NCBI RefSeq assembly: GCF_000226115.1
Contig: NC_016460.1
Span: forward strand, 310,001 to 374,000
Reading direction: 5' to 3'
Source: Thermothielavioides terrestris NRRL 8126
Lineage: Eukaryota; Ascomycota; Sordariomycetes; Sordariales; Chaetomiaceae
DNA length: 64,000 nt
The position numbers and the translations under genes are program-made. The notes under the pieces were generated by a model, which was given only the letters and a program-made list of their open reading frames with translations, was not told where the DNA came from and did no database searches. This document shows positions 22,886 to 36,063 of the stretch, one piece after another; within the stretch, counting starts at the first letter, position 1; each line of letters begins with the position of its first letter.

Positions 22886-25300
22886 GACCTAGCTTCTACA
22901 GTTTAAACTAAGGCGATAGTCAAGATAGCCGATTATAGCTATAATACTTGTTCTCGTGCCTCCTCGCTAGCTAAGCAACTCTCTAAGTACAACGTTGCTA
23001 TATCTAAGAAGATCGAAAAGACGTTATATACCCTATGTAAGGGCTTTATTCCTCTAACTCTAGAGCCACCTACTCCCTAAGAGCGTACTTATTGTAATAT
23101 CGACATTGGCTAAGATGATTATAACGATATACAATTAGGCGATAAGCTATCCTTCGAAGATGCTTAGAGCGACCCTAAAGAGGCTAAAGACATTCTAAAC
23201 CTCCTAGAGTACATTAAGGTTGGTACTAATTGGCCTTTTATTAAGTAGCTTAGCTAAACCGTTGGCGAGTATATAGCTCTGCTCAAGGATATTATTAATA
23301 TAGTTAACTAGCTTTGGAAAGAGGTCGCTAGTATTTGACCTACGTTCGAGAAGTTGATAGACTTTTATAATTGCTTTAAAGGCGTTCTAGAGGTTATAGG
23401 CCAACTCTAAGCTACTATTGCCTAAACTAGAGAAATAGTATAATAGGTTTAGCACTAGGATAAGCTTTTTATATAATATATATATAATATAGACGATCGG
23501 CTAAGCAAGATCGATAACGCTATTGCCTAGCTAGTTGCTAAGGACTAGGCGACTAATCCAATGCTAGCTAAGGAGCCTTCGCTAGCTACTCCTATATCGA
23601 CTATAGTATTATAGCTATATACCCCCTCGGTATAGAGCCGCTACTCAGTTACAACAGTAGCTTCTTTGTATAAAAGCCTTCGCCTACCTCCCTAAGTTGA
23701 GCCTATATAGCCTCGCCTATAAACTACCTTTCCTATTCCTCTAGAGGACGTCGATATCGATATAGCTTATAACCTAGCTATAAGCACTCTACTAGGGCGT
23801 TAGGCCCGTACTATACCCTCTAACAATTCACGCCTAGGCGGCTAGCGCTAGGCCGAGTTGCCTATAAGCGACCTTCGCTAAAGCGAGCCGCCTTAGGGTA
23901 GCCAACGCCGAGCTATATCGCTTCTTAGGCGGCCCCCTAGCGCTAGCGGCTATAATCTGAACGACCTAAGCGACCTAGATAACAGCGATAGTAGGCGCTA
24001 CCTAAACAACAACCACCTACCTTTTCCGCTCTATCCTCTGAACCGTGGCTACTAGGAACACTCTCACAATACTATAGGCACCGGAGGTAGCCGATTTATC
24101 TCCGCCTTCAAGATTAAACGCGATAATATCGGCACTTTTAATCCTAGCTACGAGGACCTTGACGATATAGGTATCGTTATAGATAGTAAGAATATAATTT
24201 TTATCGATATTCATTGCTTTATTTAGCGTTTATCTACCTTTCTAAAGGACCTCGACATTGGCTACGATGTAGCCTAGCAGATCTTATACCTCTTGCCTAT
24301 AGTTCTCGCTAGCTAAGCCCTCCTTTAGTAGAATAGCGAGGTCACTATATAGGAGCGTTTACAATGGCGCTAGGCTAGCCTTTATATAGTCTTTGATCAA
24401 TTGGTAGAGCGTTTTATAATAGATCGCTAAGTGGCTATCGACAAGTTCAACCAAGGATAGTTAACTATTAGGTATATCGTAGAGAACCCTAACGCTCTAA
24501 TGAACTTCTTTTAAAAGAAGTTGCGTTTTACGTATATAGTAGGCTAGATCAATTATAACAATTTAAACTAATATAATACTATAGGTACTATCTACAACTG
24601 TTTAGATTCGACTATTATATCTTTTCTTCTATAGCCTAAGATGAAGTATACTCTAGCGCGCTATATATATAAGATTATAAAAGTATAGTCTACGCTTATT
24701 ACTGTAGTTTACGATAAGTTCCTAGAGTTGAAGAAGTCTTCGCTTACTAGCAAGTCTACTACTTCCGGCAATACTAAGTCTAATAAGAAGCTCTTTAAAT
24801 ACGCCGATTGCTATAGCGACGACCGCTAGAACTACGACGATGACCATTATAACCAAGATTGTAATCAAGGTGGTAAATATCGCCTAGATAACTATGATTC
24901 TAAGCGTAATGATCGAGCCTAAGACCGAGTATACCTTATCGACGACGCTAATTCGAAGACGTTATCCGATTTGGAAGTCGACGACGAAGCCGAGGCCAAT
25001 TGCGAATTATCTATTTCCAACGGCACTAATAAGTCGGATATCGCCTATATAGCTTATAATTTAAAGCTGACCTATTATAAATACTATTAGATATTTAATA
25101 TAGTTCTTGCTACTAACGTATATATCTACGCCTATAGCAAGACAATCGTTCCTAAGAGCGTTCGCTATTATTGAGCTAATTAGGCTAACTTAGGCTATCG
25201 AACCTATGAATATTACGATACCTTGTTTGATTTTTGGAACTAGCTCTTTAAATACTTAAAGGTCTGTTTAGCAGCTACTTCTAGCTCTATTAAGTGCTTA
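22886..25300 (+). pseudogene. gag: D1 Gag, N-terminal part of a single-frame Gag-Pol
   Basis: Frame beginning around RLFDLASTVQTKAIVKIADY. It has a long helical, coiled-coil-like section at about 23260-23540 (LLKDIINIVNQLWKEV, REIVQQVQHQDKLF) and the 30-bp minisatellite at 23825-23945. A capsid block follows at 24080-24560 (GTFNPSYEDLDDIGIVID, NIIFIDIHCFI, ENPNALMNFF). An acidic, Asn/Asp-rich tail runs to about 25050. The zinc knuckle is not clear. Pol follows in the same phase with no frameshift. Minus-strand open stretches here are shadows. Stops are TAG/TAA. Confidence 0.75.
23825..23945 (+). repeat. GC-rich minisatellite inside D1 gag
   Basis: Imperfect units of about 30 bp with palindromic cores such as GCGACCTTCGCTAAAGCGAGC and GAGCCGCCTTAGGGTAGCC. 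It corresponds to the arrays at 17015-17165 and 55495-55665; unit number and sequence vary between copies. Confidence 0.6.
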
Positions 25301-28300
25301 GAATAGGCAACTATAGTTATCGACGACGTCTCCGAGAACGATATCCTGCTTGCCAAAGGCTCTAGCCCTATAGTGAACTTCGCTACTAACCTAGAAGTCT
25401 AGAAGGCCTCCGAAGTAGCCGACCTAGGTATCGATAGCCTATATAGCGCCTATATATACTTGTATATCAAGGCCTACATTTAGCTTGACTATAAGGACCT
25501 AGAAGTTTATCTCGATCTAGACGCTAGCCGTTCGATCATCGACAAGACCTTCCTAAGTACCCTCGAGTATTCGATTGAGCGCTATAATAGCCGAATTCGT
25601 AGTATCGGAAAGACTTCGCCTACCTAGTAGGCGACCTTCGTCATTTACCTACTAGGCGTCACTGCTACTAGCCTAGCCCTCCTTAAGTTTACTTGGTCCG
25701 CCTAGGTAGTAGATAAGCTACTCGCTAACCTCCTATTAGGAGCCGACTTCCTAGATCTGTATTAGGCCTCTATCGATTATAGTACGAAGATCGCTAGTCT
25801 ATATAGTATCTTAGGAGGATTCGATATACTATTTGCTATATATACCTAGACGTTCCTCTATATATATAAGGTCAAGACTATATACGCTATCACCTTATAG
25901 CCTAAGTAGGAAGTGTATATCGCTATAGAATATAAACCTCTCCCGATAGACTAGCCTATAATATTCAACGTTCGCTATCCTACTATATTGAACGTTGTTA
26001 TCAACGCTAAGACCTCTAAGGTAGTAGCTCTTAAGAACCTAACTAAGGGAGTTCTTACTATTCCGAAGCACTACCCTATCGGCTATATCGAGGATACTAA
26101 TGATAGCGGTTATATCGCCTATTCCTAGGAGATAGCCTTTATAGCATTGACCGTAGTATCTGCCTTGACCGCTATATCGTCTACCGCTATAAGCTCCGGT
26201 TTAGTTTAGACCATTGTTTAGTATACTAACCCTAGTGTATTAGCCGCCTTCGATATATATAGCCTAGTTCACGCTATTTTAAGAGACTTAGTACAACTTG
26301 TAAACGATATTTCGTCTTAATCTCTAGCATCTTCTCGAGATCTGCTAGAGTCCCCAACGCCTTATAGCGACGTAGTATATTAGCTAACTACTTTATCTGA
26401 ATCTAGACCTATATTATACTAATTGGTATACCTACTAGGCTAGCTAGCCTAGCCTATAGTATACCAATCGATCTAGGATCCTAGTATTGAAGGCTATACC
26501 AATGGGTGTAATCCGAGCCCTAAGCCTATACGCCTAGATTCTACCAATAGGCGTAATATACCTTCTACGCTAGAGGCTAATAATTATATTAATAGGTATA
26601 ATCCTAGCTTTGAATTGCCTATAGATGACTATAAGCCGGTGGTACTAGAGAAGCATTCGACTCTAGGCCTCAAGATACCTACCAACTTACTAGAGATACT
26701 CACTTTAGAAGGCGTATATATATATACCTAAGATCGTAAGCTAGTATAGCGATTTGTTGATATTGTTAAGCGTTATCCCCGTCTGTAGAAGGATAAGGGC
26801 TAGATCGTTTAGGACGAAGAGGATATAATATAAGTGCCTCTTATAGAAGGCTAGTAGTATTAGAAGATCTGTGCCCACTAATATCCTCTAAGTGTATACG
26901 ATCACGAAGTTCTTGACGCTACCTTCGACGAACTATACTAGTAAAAGCGCTTTGAGTAGGCTACAAAGGCTACTCCTTTCGTATACCTAGTTTTCGTCGT
27001 TTAGCGTACTTCTCGTAGTAAGATCAAAGGCTATATTGTTATTGATTTATATACTCTCAACAAGGTTACAGTGCCTAACAACTACCCTTTGCCACTCTAG
27101 TTGGACATTATCGCTTGCCTATAGGGCAAGAGGTTTATTACTACGATCGATGTAATATCCTTCTTCTACTAGTTTGACGTATATCCTCCGTACTACAACC
27201 GCTTTACCCTGATTAGCCTTTGTAGACTAGAGTAGCCGAAAGTGTACCTAATAGGCTACTATAACACTCTAGCGTATATCTAGCGCTTTATAGACCAGTT
27301 ACGTCGCCTCTACGCCTCTTTCGCCTAAGTATTTATCGATGACATTATCATCTTTAGCGATATAGCCAACGAGTATACTAAGTACTTAGAGACTATCTTT
27401 AGCCTATTCGAGAAGAAGAATATCTCTATTATACTAGCTAAGTCGTATATTATATATCCTAGCGTAGAGCTGCTTAGTTTCTATATCGATAGATTCGGAT
27501 TAACCAATATAGAGCACTATATCGCCGCCTTTAGGAACCTCGCTTTTCTAAATAACCTAAAGGCTCTAGAGTAGTATATCGGCGTATTAGGCTTTCTACA
27601 CTATCTAATCCTATACTATGTATAGCTTATTAAGCCTCTCTAGAACTGTAAGACTGTACTACTTACGAAAGGCTAAGCTACTAGCTAGGTATAAAATGGA
27701 AACCCTAGTAAGTGTACCACCTATTGCGCTAAGACCTCCTTCGAACTTATATCTACTAAGAAGGCCTCTTTCAAAGCTATTTAGGATACTATCTATAAGC
27801 TGGATCCAACAATTTTAATCTACTTCGACCTTAATAAAACCCTCTTCTTATAGATCGATAGCTACCTAGAACGTAGCTTCGACGTTATAGTGTTCTACCT
27901 TGCCGATAGTTACGAGTAGAAGCTTAGGACTGTTATCCTATCAACCTAGGTTCGGCCTATTATGTTCCTAAGCTAGTGCTTCACTAAGGAGGAACTTTGG
28001 TATAGACTTTCTAAATAGGAGGTCGCTTACCTTATTTAGGTAGTTAAAAAACTACGTACTACGATTCACTTGTTGTATAAGCCTGTCGTCGTCTTTATAG
28101 ATTACACCTCTATAAAAGGCATCGTCAACTAGACCATTTTAGATATATCGTCTACTAAGCGAGCTAATCGTAGGCTTATCAACGCCTCTATTTACCTTTT
28201 ATAGTATAATTTGGAGATCTATCACCTTCTAGGCCGCCTAAACCTAGTACTTAACGTACTTAGCCATTTAAAAGCTCTATAGGATAATTTGAACTACGAG

Positions 28301-30114
28301 AATAGCTCTAATAACAACGATATAGTTCTCAACAACATCTGGTTCGCCTTCGTAGAAGCGAAGCTAGATAACGACCTTCAAGCTCGCTTTATAGCTGTAT
28401 ACTCTTATAACGCTAAATACGCTACTATTATCAAAGATCTTACTATCGAATCGGCTACTAAGGGCAGTAGCAAGGTTTTCTCTCGGCCTAGCCTTCCGTT
28501 CATCCTTATAGATAGCCTTCTCTATAATATTCGACTTAACGGATTACGTTTATTCTATATACTTTACAATATAATTTAGACTATCCTAGAAGCTACCTAT
28601 AATAAGAAGTACTACTTCGGTACTAAGCGAATATTATATAATTTACAAGGTATATCGATAGCCTATAAAACTTATAACGTTAAGAAGTATATTAAACTAT
28701 ACCTAAAGTGCTAAGTCAATATAACGGATCGTCGCTTTGAACTAGGTAACTATCAACCGATTCAACTATCCAATACCTTGCCAATATACGTTATTACTAT
28801 CGATTTTATTCTAGGCCTACCAAAGGTCCTAGCTACTAGTTCGCCCTAGCAGCTCTTGAACTACAACTACTTCAATAGCTTGCTCATAGTATCTTATAAG
28901 TCATCGAAGTATACTCTCTTTATTCTAGGCAATTCCAGCTATTCGGCTTAAGAATAGAGGTATATTCTAATTTACCAACTACTTCTTAGCGACTAAGGCG
29001 TACCTACTACGATTATCTCCAACTATAATTGTAAGTTTACTTCCGACCTTTAGCAAAGCGTTTAGAAGGCTCTAGGCACTAAATTGCTAATAATAGCGTC
29101 CTACTACCTATAAATAGACAGCCTTTTAGAATGTAAGAACTAGACTATAGAAATCGCGATCCACTTCTATATATTTAAACGCCTTAAAGGCAATTGGCTA
29201 GATATTATTATACTTCTACAATAGTACCTCAACAACGTTTATACTAAAGCTATTAAATCCTCGTCTTATAAGTAGCTCTTTAGCTTTAAGCTTCCTAGAC
29301 CTTTAGAAGCTCTTACTAACTAGGCTACCGCTAAGCTAGCTACTATTCTAGCCCTATAAGATACTCTATATTAGGATACTCAATTGAGTATAGACTTCGC
29401 TATAGCGTATACTAAGCGCTATTACAATAGTAAACACTATAACATTGAGTTCAATGTAGACGATAAGGTTTATTTATATCTATACTACAGTTACTATCTC
29501 CTAGGCAACCTGTCCTAGAAGTATTTGCAATAATACGCTAGGCCTTTTCTAATTAAGCGCTACGTTGGCTATCTAGCTTACGAATTAGATCTCCTAGCTA
29601 ATATAGGTATCTACCTAGTCATTTCTATCGCTCACCTTCGCCTAGCTCCTTAGGAAGACAATCCTTTCGGCTATAATATACCGCCTTTTAGCCTAATCGT
29701 CGACTCTTAATCGGACTACTCCTTTAATAACAACGAATTAGACGATAAATATAAGGTTAATATAATCCTTGACTACAAGGTTATATACAAAGGCTTGAAA
29801 TACCTAATTAAATAGACTAGCTATAGCTAAGAAGAGAGCGTCTAGAAGACTATATTCGAGCTACGTTATACGTAGCGTCTAATCAACGAATACTAGGCTT
29901 GTAAAGGCGATCATCTAGATCGCCTAGTCTCTTAAAAGGAGCCTCCTATACCTGATTAGGCACTTTAACTGGCCTATAAGCGTAGCTAGCCTCGTAAGAA
30001 CCCTATTCCCGCTAGCGATGACAAAATATGGAAGAAGTCAATTGATCGCTATCCAGATTAATCTAGCACTACGCTTCTAGCCCTACGTCGTAGTACTCAA
30101 TTAAAGGGTATTTA
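25301..30114 (+). pseudogene. pol: D1 Pol: protease, RT, RNase H, integrase, chromodomain
   Basis: Continues the gag frame. The protease is read near 25500-25560 as DLDASRSIIDKTFL. RT lies at 27000-27600: LNKVTVPNNYPLPLQLDI, TTIDVISFFYQFDVYPP, then an intact FIDDIIIFSD near 27340. RNase H follows near 27830-28270. Integrase has TIDFILGLP near 28800 and SDQGVPTTIISNYNCKF near 28990. The chromodomain-like C-terminus is at about 29750-29900 (YKVNIILDYKVIYKGLKYLI). The stop TAA at 30112-30114 is shared with D2 and D3 and is probably genuine. A variable ACCAATGGG-type repeat sits at about 26400-26620. All other stops are TAG/TAA substitutions. Confidence 0.85.
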
Positions 30115-30181
30115 ACGATATAGAGGATCTGGATAGGTAAAGCAATAAGGGTATTGCTGTTTTTTCCTATAGGCTTGGACT

Positions 30182-30432
30182 TGATATAGGGCAAGAGGAA
30201 TAGGGGGGGTTATATAACCTATATGTCTATATATGTAGATTAGATAAGGGTGCTCTACGCCCTGCGTTGCAGACTTTGCAACGCTAGGCCCATTTGGGCA
30301 GGCGGTATACGTATATATGTTCTGCCCTATAGGCATATATTTCTTAGCGCACTACCGCTCAGATCTTTGATCTACTACTATCATTAATCTACATCTTATT
30401 ATTCTACGCATCTACGGCACTTCTCTGCATCA
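30182..30432 (+). repeat. 3' LTR of D1
   Basis: 251 bp, TGATATAGGGC to CTCTGCATCA, followed by the GAGGC duplication. It retains TG...CA ends, so it is less altered at its edges than the 5' LTR. Confidence 0.92.
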
Positions 30433-31160
30433 GAGGCGTTGGCATTGGCTATATCTACTTTAGGGACCTTAGGCTCCTTCGTTGAAAGTATAGCTATAGC
30501 TCTCTTAGAGCAGTTAGCTAGTTAATATAGTAGCAGATCTTCGCCTATATCGCTCTTTACGTCGTTAGCGAGGTTACTCCTAGACCTCTTTATCCAAAGC
30601 CTATTAGCCTCTGCTTATAAAGTTGAATTAGCCTTTAAATTAGCTTCTATATAAGCTTTAATATATTCTCTAAGTTCCTACTTAGGCAATATACTCTTAG
30701 GGTTTAAATAGTAGCACTATTTAGTTAAATAGAAGTGATTATAGGTATAGCACTTCCTTAATATACTTAAGGACCTTATAGAGGTACTAAGAGCTATAGG
30801 TACGTTTAGCTTATATTTAGAGTAGGATTAGCTAATTTTAGCTCCCTCTTTATAATTAGTTTAGCGCCTAGAGCGATCCTTCTAATCTTCTAGTTGCTTA
30901 GAGTCCTTATTTTCTTTCTCTCTAGGGCTATATATTAGGAAGGATCCTTTTCCTATATAGCTAGGCGCCTTCTTAAAGAATAGATATATACCTTTATAGA
31001 CCTTTATAACTATATCTTAAAAGGTTAGCTTCTTAAAGATCTCTATTTTACTTATAATATAGAGGGAAATAAAGCTTAGGAATAGCTTCTCTAGTATAGC
31101 CATTAATTCGTTGAACTATAGGCTAGGATCTTTTACTTTACTTATCTTCTAGAGAGAGGC
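30433..31160 (-). pseudogene. gag: Copia Gag (partial)
   Basis: Continuation of the copia element beyond D1. On the minus strand the frame reads LQFNELMAILEKLFLSF near 31100 and reaches a zinc-knuckle-like block near 30700-30770 (CYTYNHFYLTK.CYYLNP, with the second Cys mutated to Tyr). An acidic/basic tail continues up to the D1 junction. The start is lost under D2. TAG/TAA stops throughout. Confidence 0.6.
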
Positions 31161-31410
31161 TAATATAGAAAAGTGCCGTAGATACGTAGAATAACAAGAT
31201 GTAGATTGATAATAGTGGTAGATCGAAGATCTAGGCGGTGGTACGCTAAGAAATATATATCTATAGGGCAGAACATATATATATACACCGCTTGCTCAAA
31301 TGGGCCTAGCGTTACAAAGTCTATAGCATAGGGCGCAAAGCACCCTTATCTAATCTATATACATAGATATATAGGTCATATACCCCCCTTATTCCTCCTA
31401 CCCTATATTA
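31161..31410 (-). repeat. 3' LTR of D2
   Basis: 250 bp. On the minus strand TAATATAGGG to TTCTATATTA. The family hairpin is decayed here (GCGTTACA...TATAGCAT). This is the most mutated LTR of the family in the window. Confidence 0.88.
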
Positions 31411-31476
31411 AGTCTAGGCCTATAGGAGAAAACGGCAATACCCTCATTGCCTTACTTATCTAGATCCTCTATATCG

Positions 31477-34400
31477 TTAAATACCCTTTAATCGAGTACT
31501 ACAACGTAGGGCTAGAAGCGTAGTGCTAGATTAATCTAGATAGTAATCAACTGACTTCTTCTACATCTTACTATCGCTAGCAGGAACAGGGTTCTTACGA
31601 GGCTAGCTACGTTTATAGGCCGGTTAAGGTGCCTAATTAGGTATAGGAGGCTCCTTTTAAGAGACTAGGTAATCTAGATAATCGCCTTTATAAGCCTAGT
31701 ATTCGTTGATTAGGCGCTATATATAGTATAGCTTGTATATAGTCTTCTAGACCCTCTCTTCTTAGCTATAGCTAGTCTATTTAATTAGGTATTTAAGGCT
31801 TTTATATATAACCTTATAGTTAAGAATTATATTAACCTTATATTTATTGCCTAATTCGTTGTTATTAGAGGAGTAGTCTAATTGAGAGTCGACGATCAAG
31901 CTAGGAGGTAGCGTATTATAGCTAAAGGGATCGTCTTCTTAAAGAGCTAGGCAAAGGTAAGCGACGGAAATAACTAGGTAGATACCTATATTAGCTAGGA
32001 GATCTAGTTCGTAAGCTAGGCGGCTAATATAGCGTTTAATTAGAAAAGGCCTAGCGCATTGTTATAAATACTTCTAAGGCAGGTTACCTAAGAGATAGTA
32101 ACTGTAGTATAGGCGTAAATAAACTTTGTCGCCTATATTAAACTTAATATTATAGTATTTACTATCGTAATAGCGTTTAACGTACGCTATAGCGAAGTCT
32201 ATACTTAATTGAGCATTCTAATGTAAAGTATCCTATAGAGCTAGGATAGTAGCTAGCTTAGTAGTAGCTTAGTTAGTAAGAGCTTCCAACAGTCTAGGAA
32301 GCTTAAAGCTAAAGAGCTACTTATACAGCGAGTATTTAATAGCTTCTATATAAACGTTGTTAAAGTGCTATTATAGAGATATAATAATATCTAGCTAATT
32401 GCCTTTAGGGCATTTAAATATATAGAAGCGGATCGTGATTTCTATAGTCTAGTTCTTACGTTTAGAAAGGCTATCCACTTATAGATAGTAGGATATCGTT
32501 ATTAGCAACTTAGTGCCTAGAGCCTTCTAAACCCCTTGCTAAAGGTCGAAAGTAAACTTACGATTATAGTTGGAAATAATCGCGATAAGTATACCTTAGT
32601 CGCTAAGAAGTAGTTAACGAATTAGAATATACCCCTATTCCTAAGCTAAATAGCTAGAATTGCTAAGAATAAGGAGGGTACATTTCAAGGACTTATAAAA
32701 TACTATAAGTAAGCTATTGAAATGATTATAGTTTAGGAGCTACTAAGGCAAACTAGTAGCTAAGACCTTTGGTAAGCCTAGAATAAAATCGATAGTAATA
32801 ATATATATTAGCAAGGTATTAGATAGTCGAATCAGTTAATAGTTGCCTAGTTCAGAGTAACGATCTATTGCGTTGACTTAGTACTTTAAGCACAGTTTAA
32901 CGTACTTCTTAACGTTGTAGGTTTTATAGGCTATTAACACGCCTTATAAGTCGTATAATATCTGCTTAGTACCAAAGTAGTACTTCTTAATGTAGGTAGT
33001 TTCTAAGATAGTCTAAATTATATTGTAAGGTATATAGAGTAAACGCAATCTATCTAGTCGAATATTATAGAGAAGGCTATCTATAAGGATAAATGGGAGG
33101 CTAGGCTAAAAGAAAACCTTGCCACTACCCTCAATAGCTAATTCGATAGTAAGATCTTTAATAATAGTAGCGTATTTAGCATTACAAGAGTATATAGCTA
33201 TAAATCGAGCTTAGAGGTCGTTATCTAACTTTGCTTCTACGAAGGTAAACCAAATATTGTCAAGGACTACGTCGCTATTACTAAAGCTATTCTTATAGTT
33301 TAGATTATCCTATAGAGCCTTTAGATAGCTAAGTACGTTAGGTACTAGGTTTAAGTAGCCTAGAAGGTGATAGATCTCTAAGTTGTACTATAAGAGGTAA
33401 ATAGAAGCGTTGATAAGCCTACGATTAGCTCGCTTAGTAGATAACGTATCTAAAACGATCTAGTTGACAATGCTTTTCGTAGAGGCGTAATCTATAAAGA
33501 CGACAATAGGCTTATACAACGAGTAGATCGTAGTATATAGTTTCTTAACTACCTAAACAAGGTAGACGACTTCCTATTCGAAGGGTTTATACTAGAGTTC
33601 TTCCTTAGTAAGGTATCGGCTTAGGAATATAATAGGCCGAACCTAAGTCGATAGGATAATAGTCCTAGGCTTCTACTTATAACTATCAACGAGGTGGAAT
33701 ACTATAACGCCGAAGCTACGCTCTAGATAGCTGTCGATCTATAAGAAGAGGGTCTTATCAAGGTCGAAGTAGACCAAAATTGTTGGATCTAGTTTATAGA
33801 TAGCATCTTAGATAGCTTTGAAAGAGGCTTTCTTAGCAGGTGTAGGTTCAAAGGAGGTCTTAGCGCAATAGGCGATATACTTACTAGGGTTTCTATTTTA
33901 TATTTAGCTAGTAGCTTAGCCTTTTATAAGCAGTGTAGTCTTACAGTTCTAGAAAGGCTCAATAAGCTATACGTAGTATAGGATTAGATAGCGTAGAAAC
34001 CTTGATACGCTAATATATTGCTCTAAAGCCTTTAGGTTATTTGGAAAGGCGAGGCTCCTAAAGACGGCGATACAGTGCTCTATATTGGTTAGTCCAAATC
34101 TATCGATATAGAAACTAAGTAGCTCTACGCTAGGGTATATAATATACGATTTAGCTAGTGCGATAGAGATATTTTTCTTCTTGAACAAGCTAAAGATAGT
34201 TTCTAGATATTTAGTGTACTTATCTACAATGTCGCTAAAGATAATAATATCGTCGATAAATATATAGACGAAAGAGGTGTAAAGGCGAAGCAACTGATCT
34301 ATAAAACGTTAGATATATACAAAGGTATTATAGTAGCCTATTAGGTATACTTTTGGCTATACTAGTCTATAAGGGCTAATTAGAGTAAAGCGGTTGCAAT

Positions 34401-35072
34401 ATAAAGGATATATATCGAATTGGTAGAAGAAGGATATAGTATTGATTATAGTGATGAACTTCTTGCCTTATAAATATACGATAATATCTAATTACAAAGG
34501 TAGAGGGTAGTTGTTAGATACTATAACCTTGTTGAGAGTATATAAATCGATGACTATATAGCCCTTAATCTTGCTATAAGAGGTATGCTAAACGACAAAT
34601 ACCGGATATATAAAAGGAGTGGCCTTTATAGCCTATTCGAAGCGCTTTTGCTAATATAGTTCGTTAAAAGTAGCGTTAAGAACTTCACGATTGTAAGCGC
34701 TTAGAGGGTATTAGCGGGCACGAATCTTCTAATACTACTAGCCTTCTACAAGAGGCACTTATATTATATCCTCTTTATCCTAGATAACTTAGCCCTTATC
34801 CTTCTATAGGTAGGGATAACGCTTGACGATATTAATAAATCGCTAAGCTAGCTTACGATCTTAGGCATATATATATACACCCTTAGAAGTGAGTATCTCT
34901 AGTAAGTCGGTAGATATCTTAAGGCCTAGAGTCGAGTGTTTCTCTAACACCACTGGCTTACAGTTATTAGGTAGCAATTCGGGTCTAGAATTATACCCAT
35001 TGGTACAACTGTTAGTCTTTAGTATAGGAGGCGTATTATACTTATTAGTAGAATCTAGGTATATAGGCTCAG
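31477..35072 (-). pseudogene. pol: D2 Pol (RT to chromodomain, 5' part missing)
   Basis: Minus-strand homologue of D1 pol. The stop codon is at 31477-31479. The chromodomain-like region is near 31700-31850, integrase near 32400-32850 and RNase H near 33350-33800. The RT palm with an intact FIDDIIIFSD is near 34230-34270, in the longest surviving open stretch (33967-34293). The N-terminal pol segment ends at the G junction. Protease and gag are absent from the window. TAG/TAA stops. Confidence 0.8.
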
Positions 35073-35728
35073 TGTAATAGGAGTCTTCGAGTGCTATTGG
35101 TGAGATGCCTCAAGGCAGAGAAGTACAACAGTACTATAGCAGTGACTAGGGCGAGTAATTACAGTTTCTAAGGCGACACTGTCTAAATACGTCTCCTATT
35201 GTAATTAAAGGCTAATCCTTAGAGGATTAGGAATCTTTCTCCGCTTCGGTAGGCGACTGCTTACCCTTTTAGCTATAGTCCCTAGGCTCCGAGCATATAC
35301 GTTATATCGTATATTATAGATATAAGCTTCTAGGTTCTAGGTGCTTACTCCGTCTTAGAACTATACTAGCTCCTACTCAATAGCGGTTCGTATATATACT
35401 ATAACAGTTTGTCCTCCCCTCTATAGAACCTGTCTTTAGGTTTAGACTTTGTAGTCGATAGTATACTATATTGTCTAATCTCTAGAAAAGGTCCGTCTAC
35501 CTATATAGATTCGCCAACTAGCAATGCAAAGGGTAATAGGTTGTCTGCCTAACTACGAGCTTTGCCTAGGATTTAGTAAAGTGTCCTTATAAAGTTAGAC
35601 TAGTTGCTAGAGCAATATATATAGTACACTTTACCCTTTTTATAACAATTTATATTTTATTATTGTATATAAACTATCTATATCCTGCTTTAAATTCGTA
35701 TTATAGTAGCTACGCTTTACGCTTTGTA
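35073..35728 (-). repeat. 3' LTR of element G (single copy, edges inferred)
   Basis: The left edge is where D2 homology ends: TGTAATAGGAG begins at 35073. The right edge is inferred from a pyrimidine-rich run (TTTTCTTTTCTTT, 35729-35741) that would be the polypurine tract on the minus strand. It contains short inverted repeats, AATAGGAG/CTCCTATT and CTAATCCTTAGAGGATTAG. CpA is less depleted in the first 150 bp than in neighbours. No partner LTR is in view. Confidence 0.5.
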
Positions 35729-36063
35729 TTTTCTTTTCTTTATATATTATCAATCTATTAGTTGTAGCGCCCTCCTTCTCTTCGCCTTCTTGCTTTACGT
35801 TCTTATCTTCATTACTACCTACGTATTGTCGTTTTCCTTTATCTCGTCTTTACCGTCTACTCTCTATCGACTTGTTATAGATCTAAAAGAGTTTTTTACG
35901 CTTCTAGCTTATAAAAAGTCGCTCTACTTTAAATGTTTATACACTATATATAAGAACCTCCTATATAATTCGCTAATACCTATTATTCTTAAATACGTTA
36001 TTACTAAGTCGTTGTCGAGTCGTTATAACTAGTATATAAAGAGAAAGGATATTTATATATCGG
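35729..36063 (+). other. Element G stretch between 3' LTR and D3 insertion
   Basis: Begins with the pyrimidine run complementary to the polypurine tract. The plus strand has a hydrophobic open stretch (35724-36032), but it arises from that run and is out of phase with the antisense gene resumed at 57384, so I do not call it a gene. It ends with ATCGG (36059-36063), the D3 target. Confidence 0.45.

Larger units (their letters stand above)
22173..30437 (+). mobile_element. Element D1: complete family D Ty3/gypsy (chromodomain) element
   Basis: 251-bp LTRs at 22178-22428 and 30182-30432, flanked by GAGGC at 22173-22177 and 30433-30437. The internal region has one long plus-strand gag-pol frame, the reference for D0, D2 and D3. 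The element is 8,255 bp between the duplications. It interrupts the copia element. No antisense gene is present, unlike A, B, F and G. Confidence 0.93.
18777..31160 (-). mobile_element. Ty1/copia element, minus strand, host of D0, D1 and D2
   Basis: The oldest layer visible. Copia-order domains are read right to left on the minus strand: gag (30433-31160), a region that probably held the protease (21489-22177), integrase (20251-21207), then RT (18782-20250). The order integrase before RT is diagnostic of Ty1/copia. D1 (22173-30437) and a solo LTR (21208-21488) interrupt it. Both ends are hidden by family D insertions, so neither LTR is in view. Confidence 0.8.
31161..35072 (-). mobile_element. 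Element D2: 3' portion of a family D element, cut by element G
   Basis: Minus-strand copy with its 3' LTR at 31161-31410 and pol to its right. Homology to D1 (reverse complement) runs to about 35072 and stops where a different LTR begins. The 5 bases left of the LTR are GAGGC, the same pentamer as the D1 target. The other flank is beyond G and off-window. Confidence 0.82.

Noticed and set aside
24017..24214. Minus-strand frame in D1 repeated on the plus strand of D3 (55203-55412)
   Set aside because: At first it looks conserved, but it is the complement of the gag capsid block in both copies. The gag strand has clear collinear coding; this one stops on both sides.
35724..36032. 102-codon hydrophobic open frame on the plus strand
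   Set aside because: It starts in the pyrimidine run complementary to a polypurine tract and is not in phase with the G antisense gene after removal of D3. Nothing supports a membrane protein.
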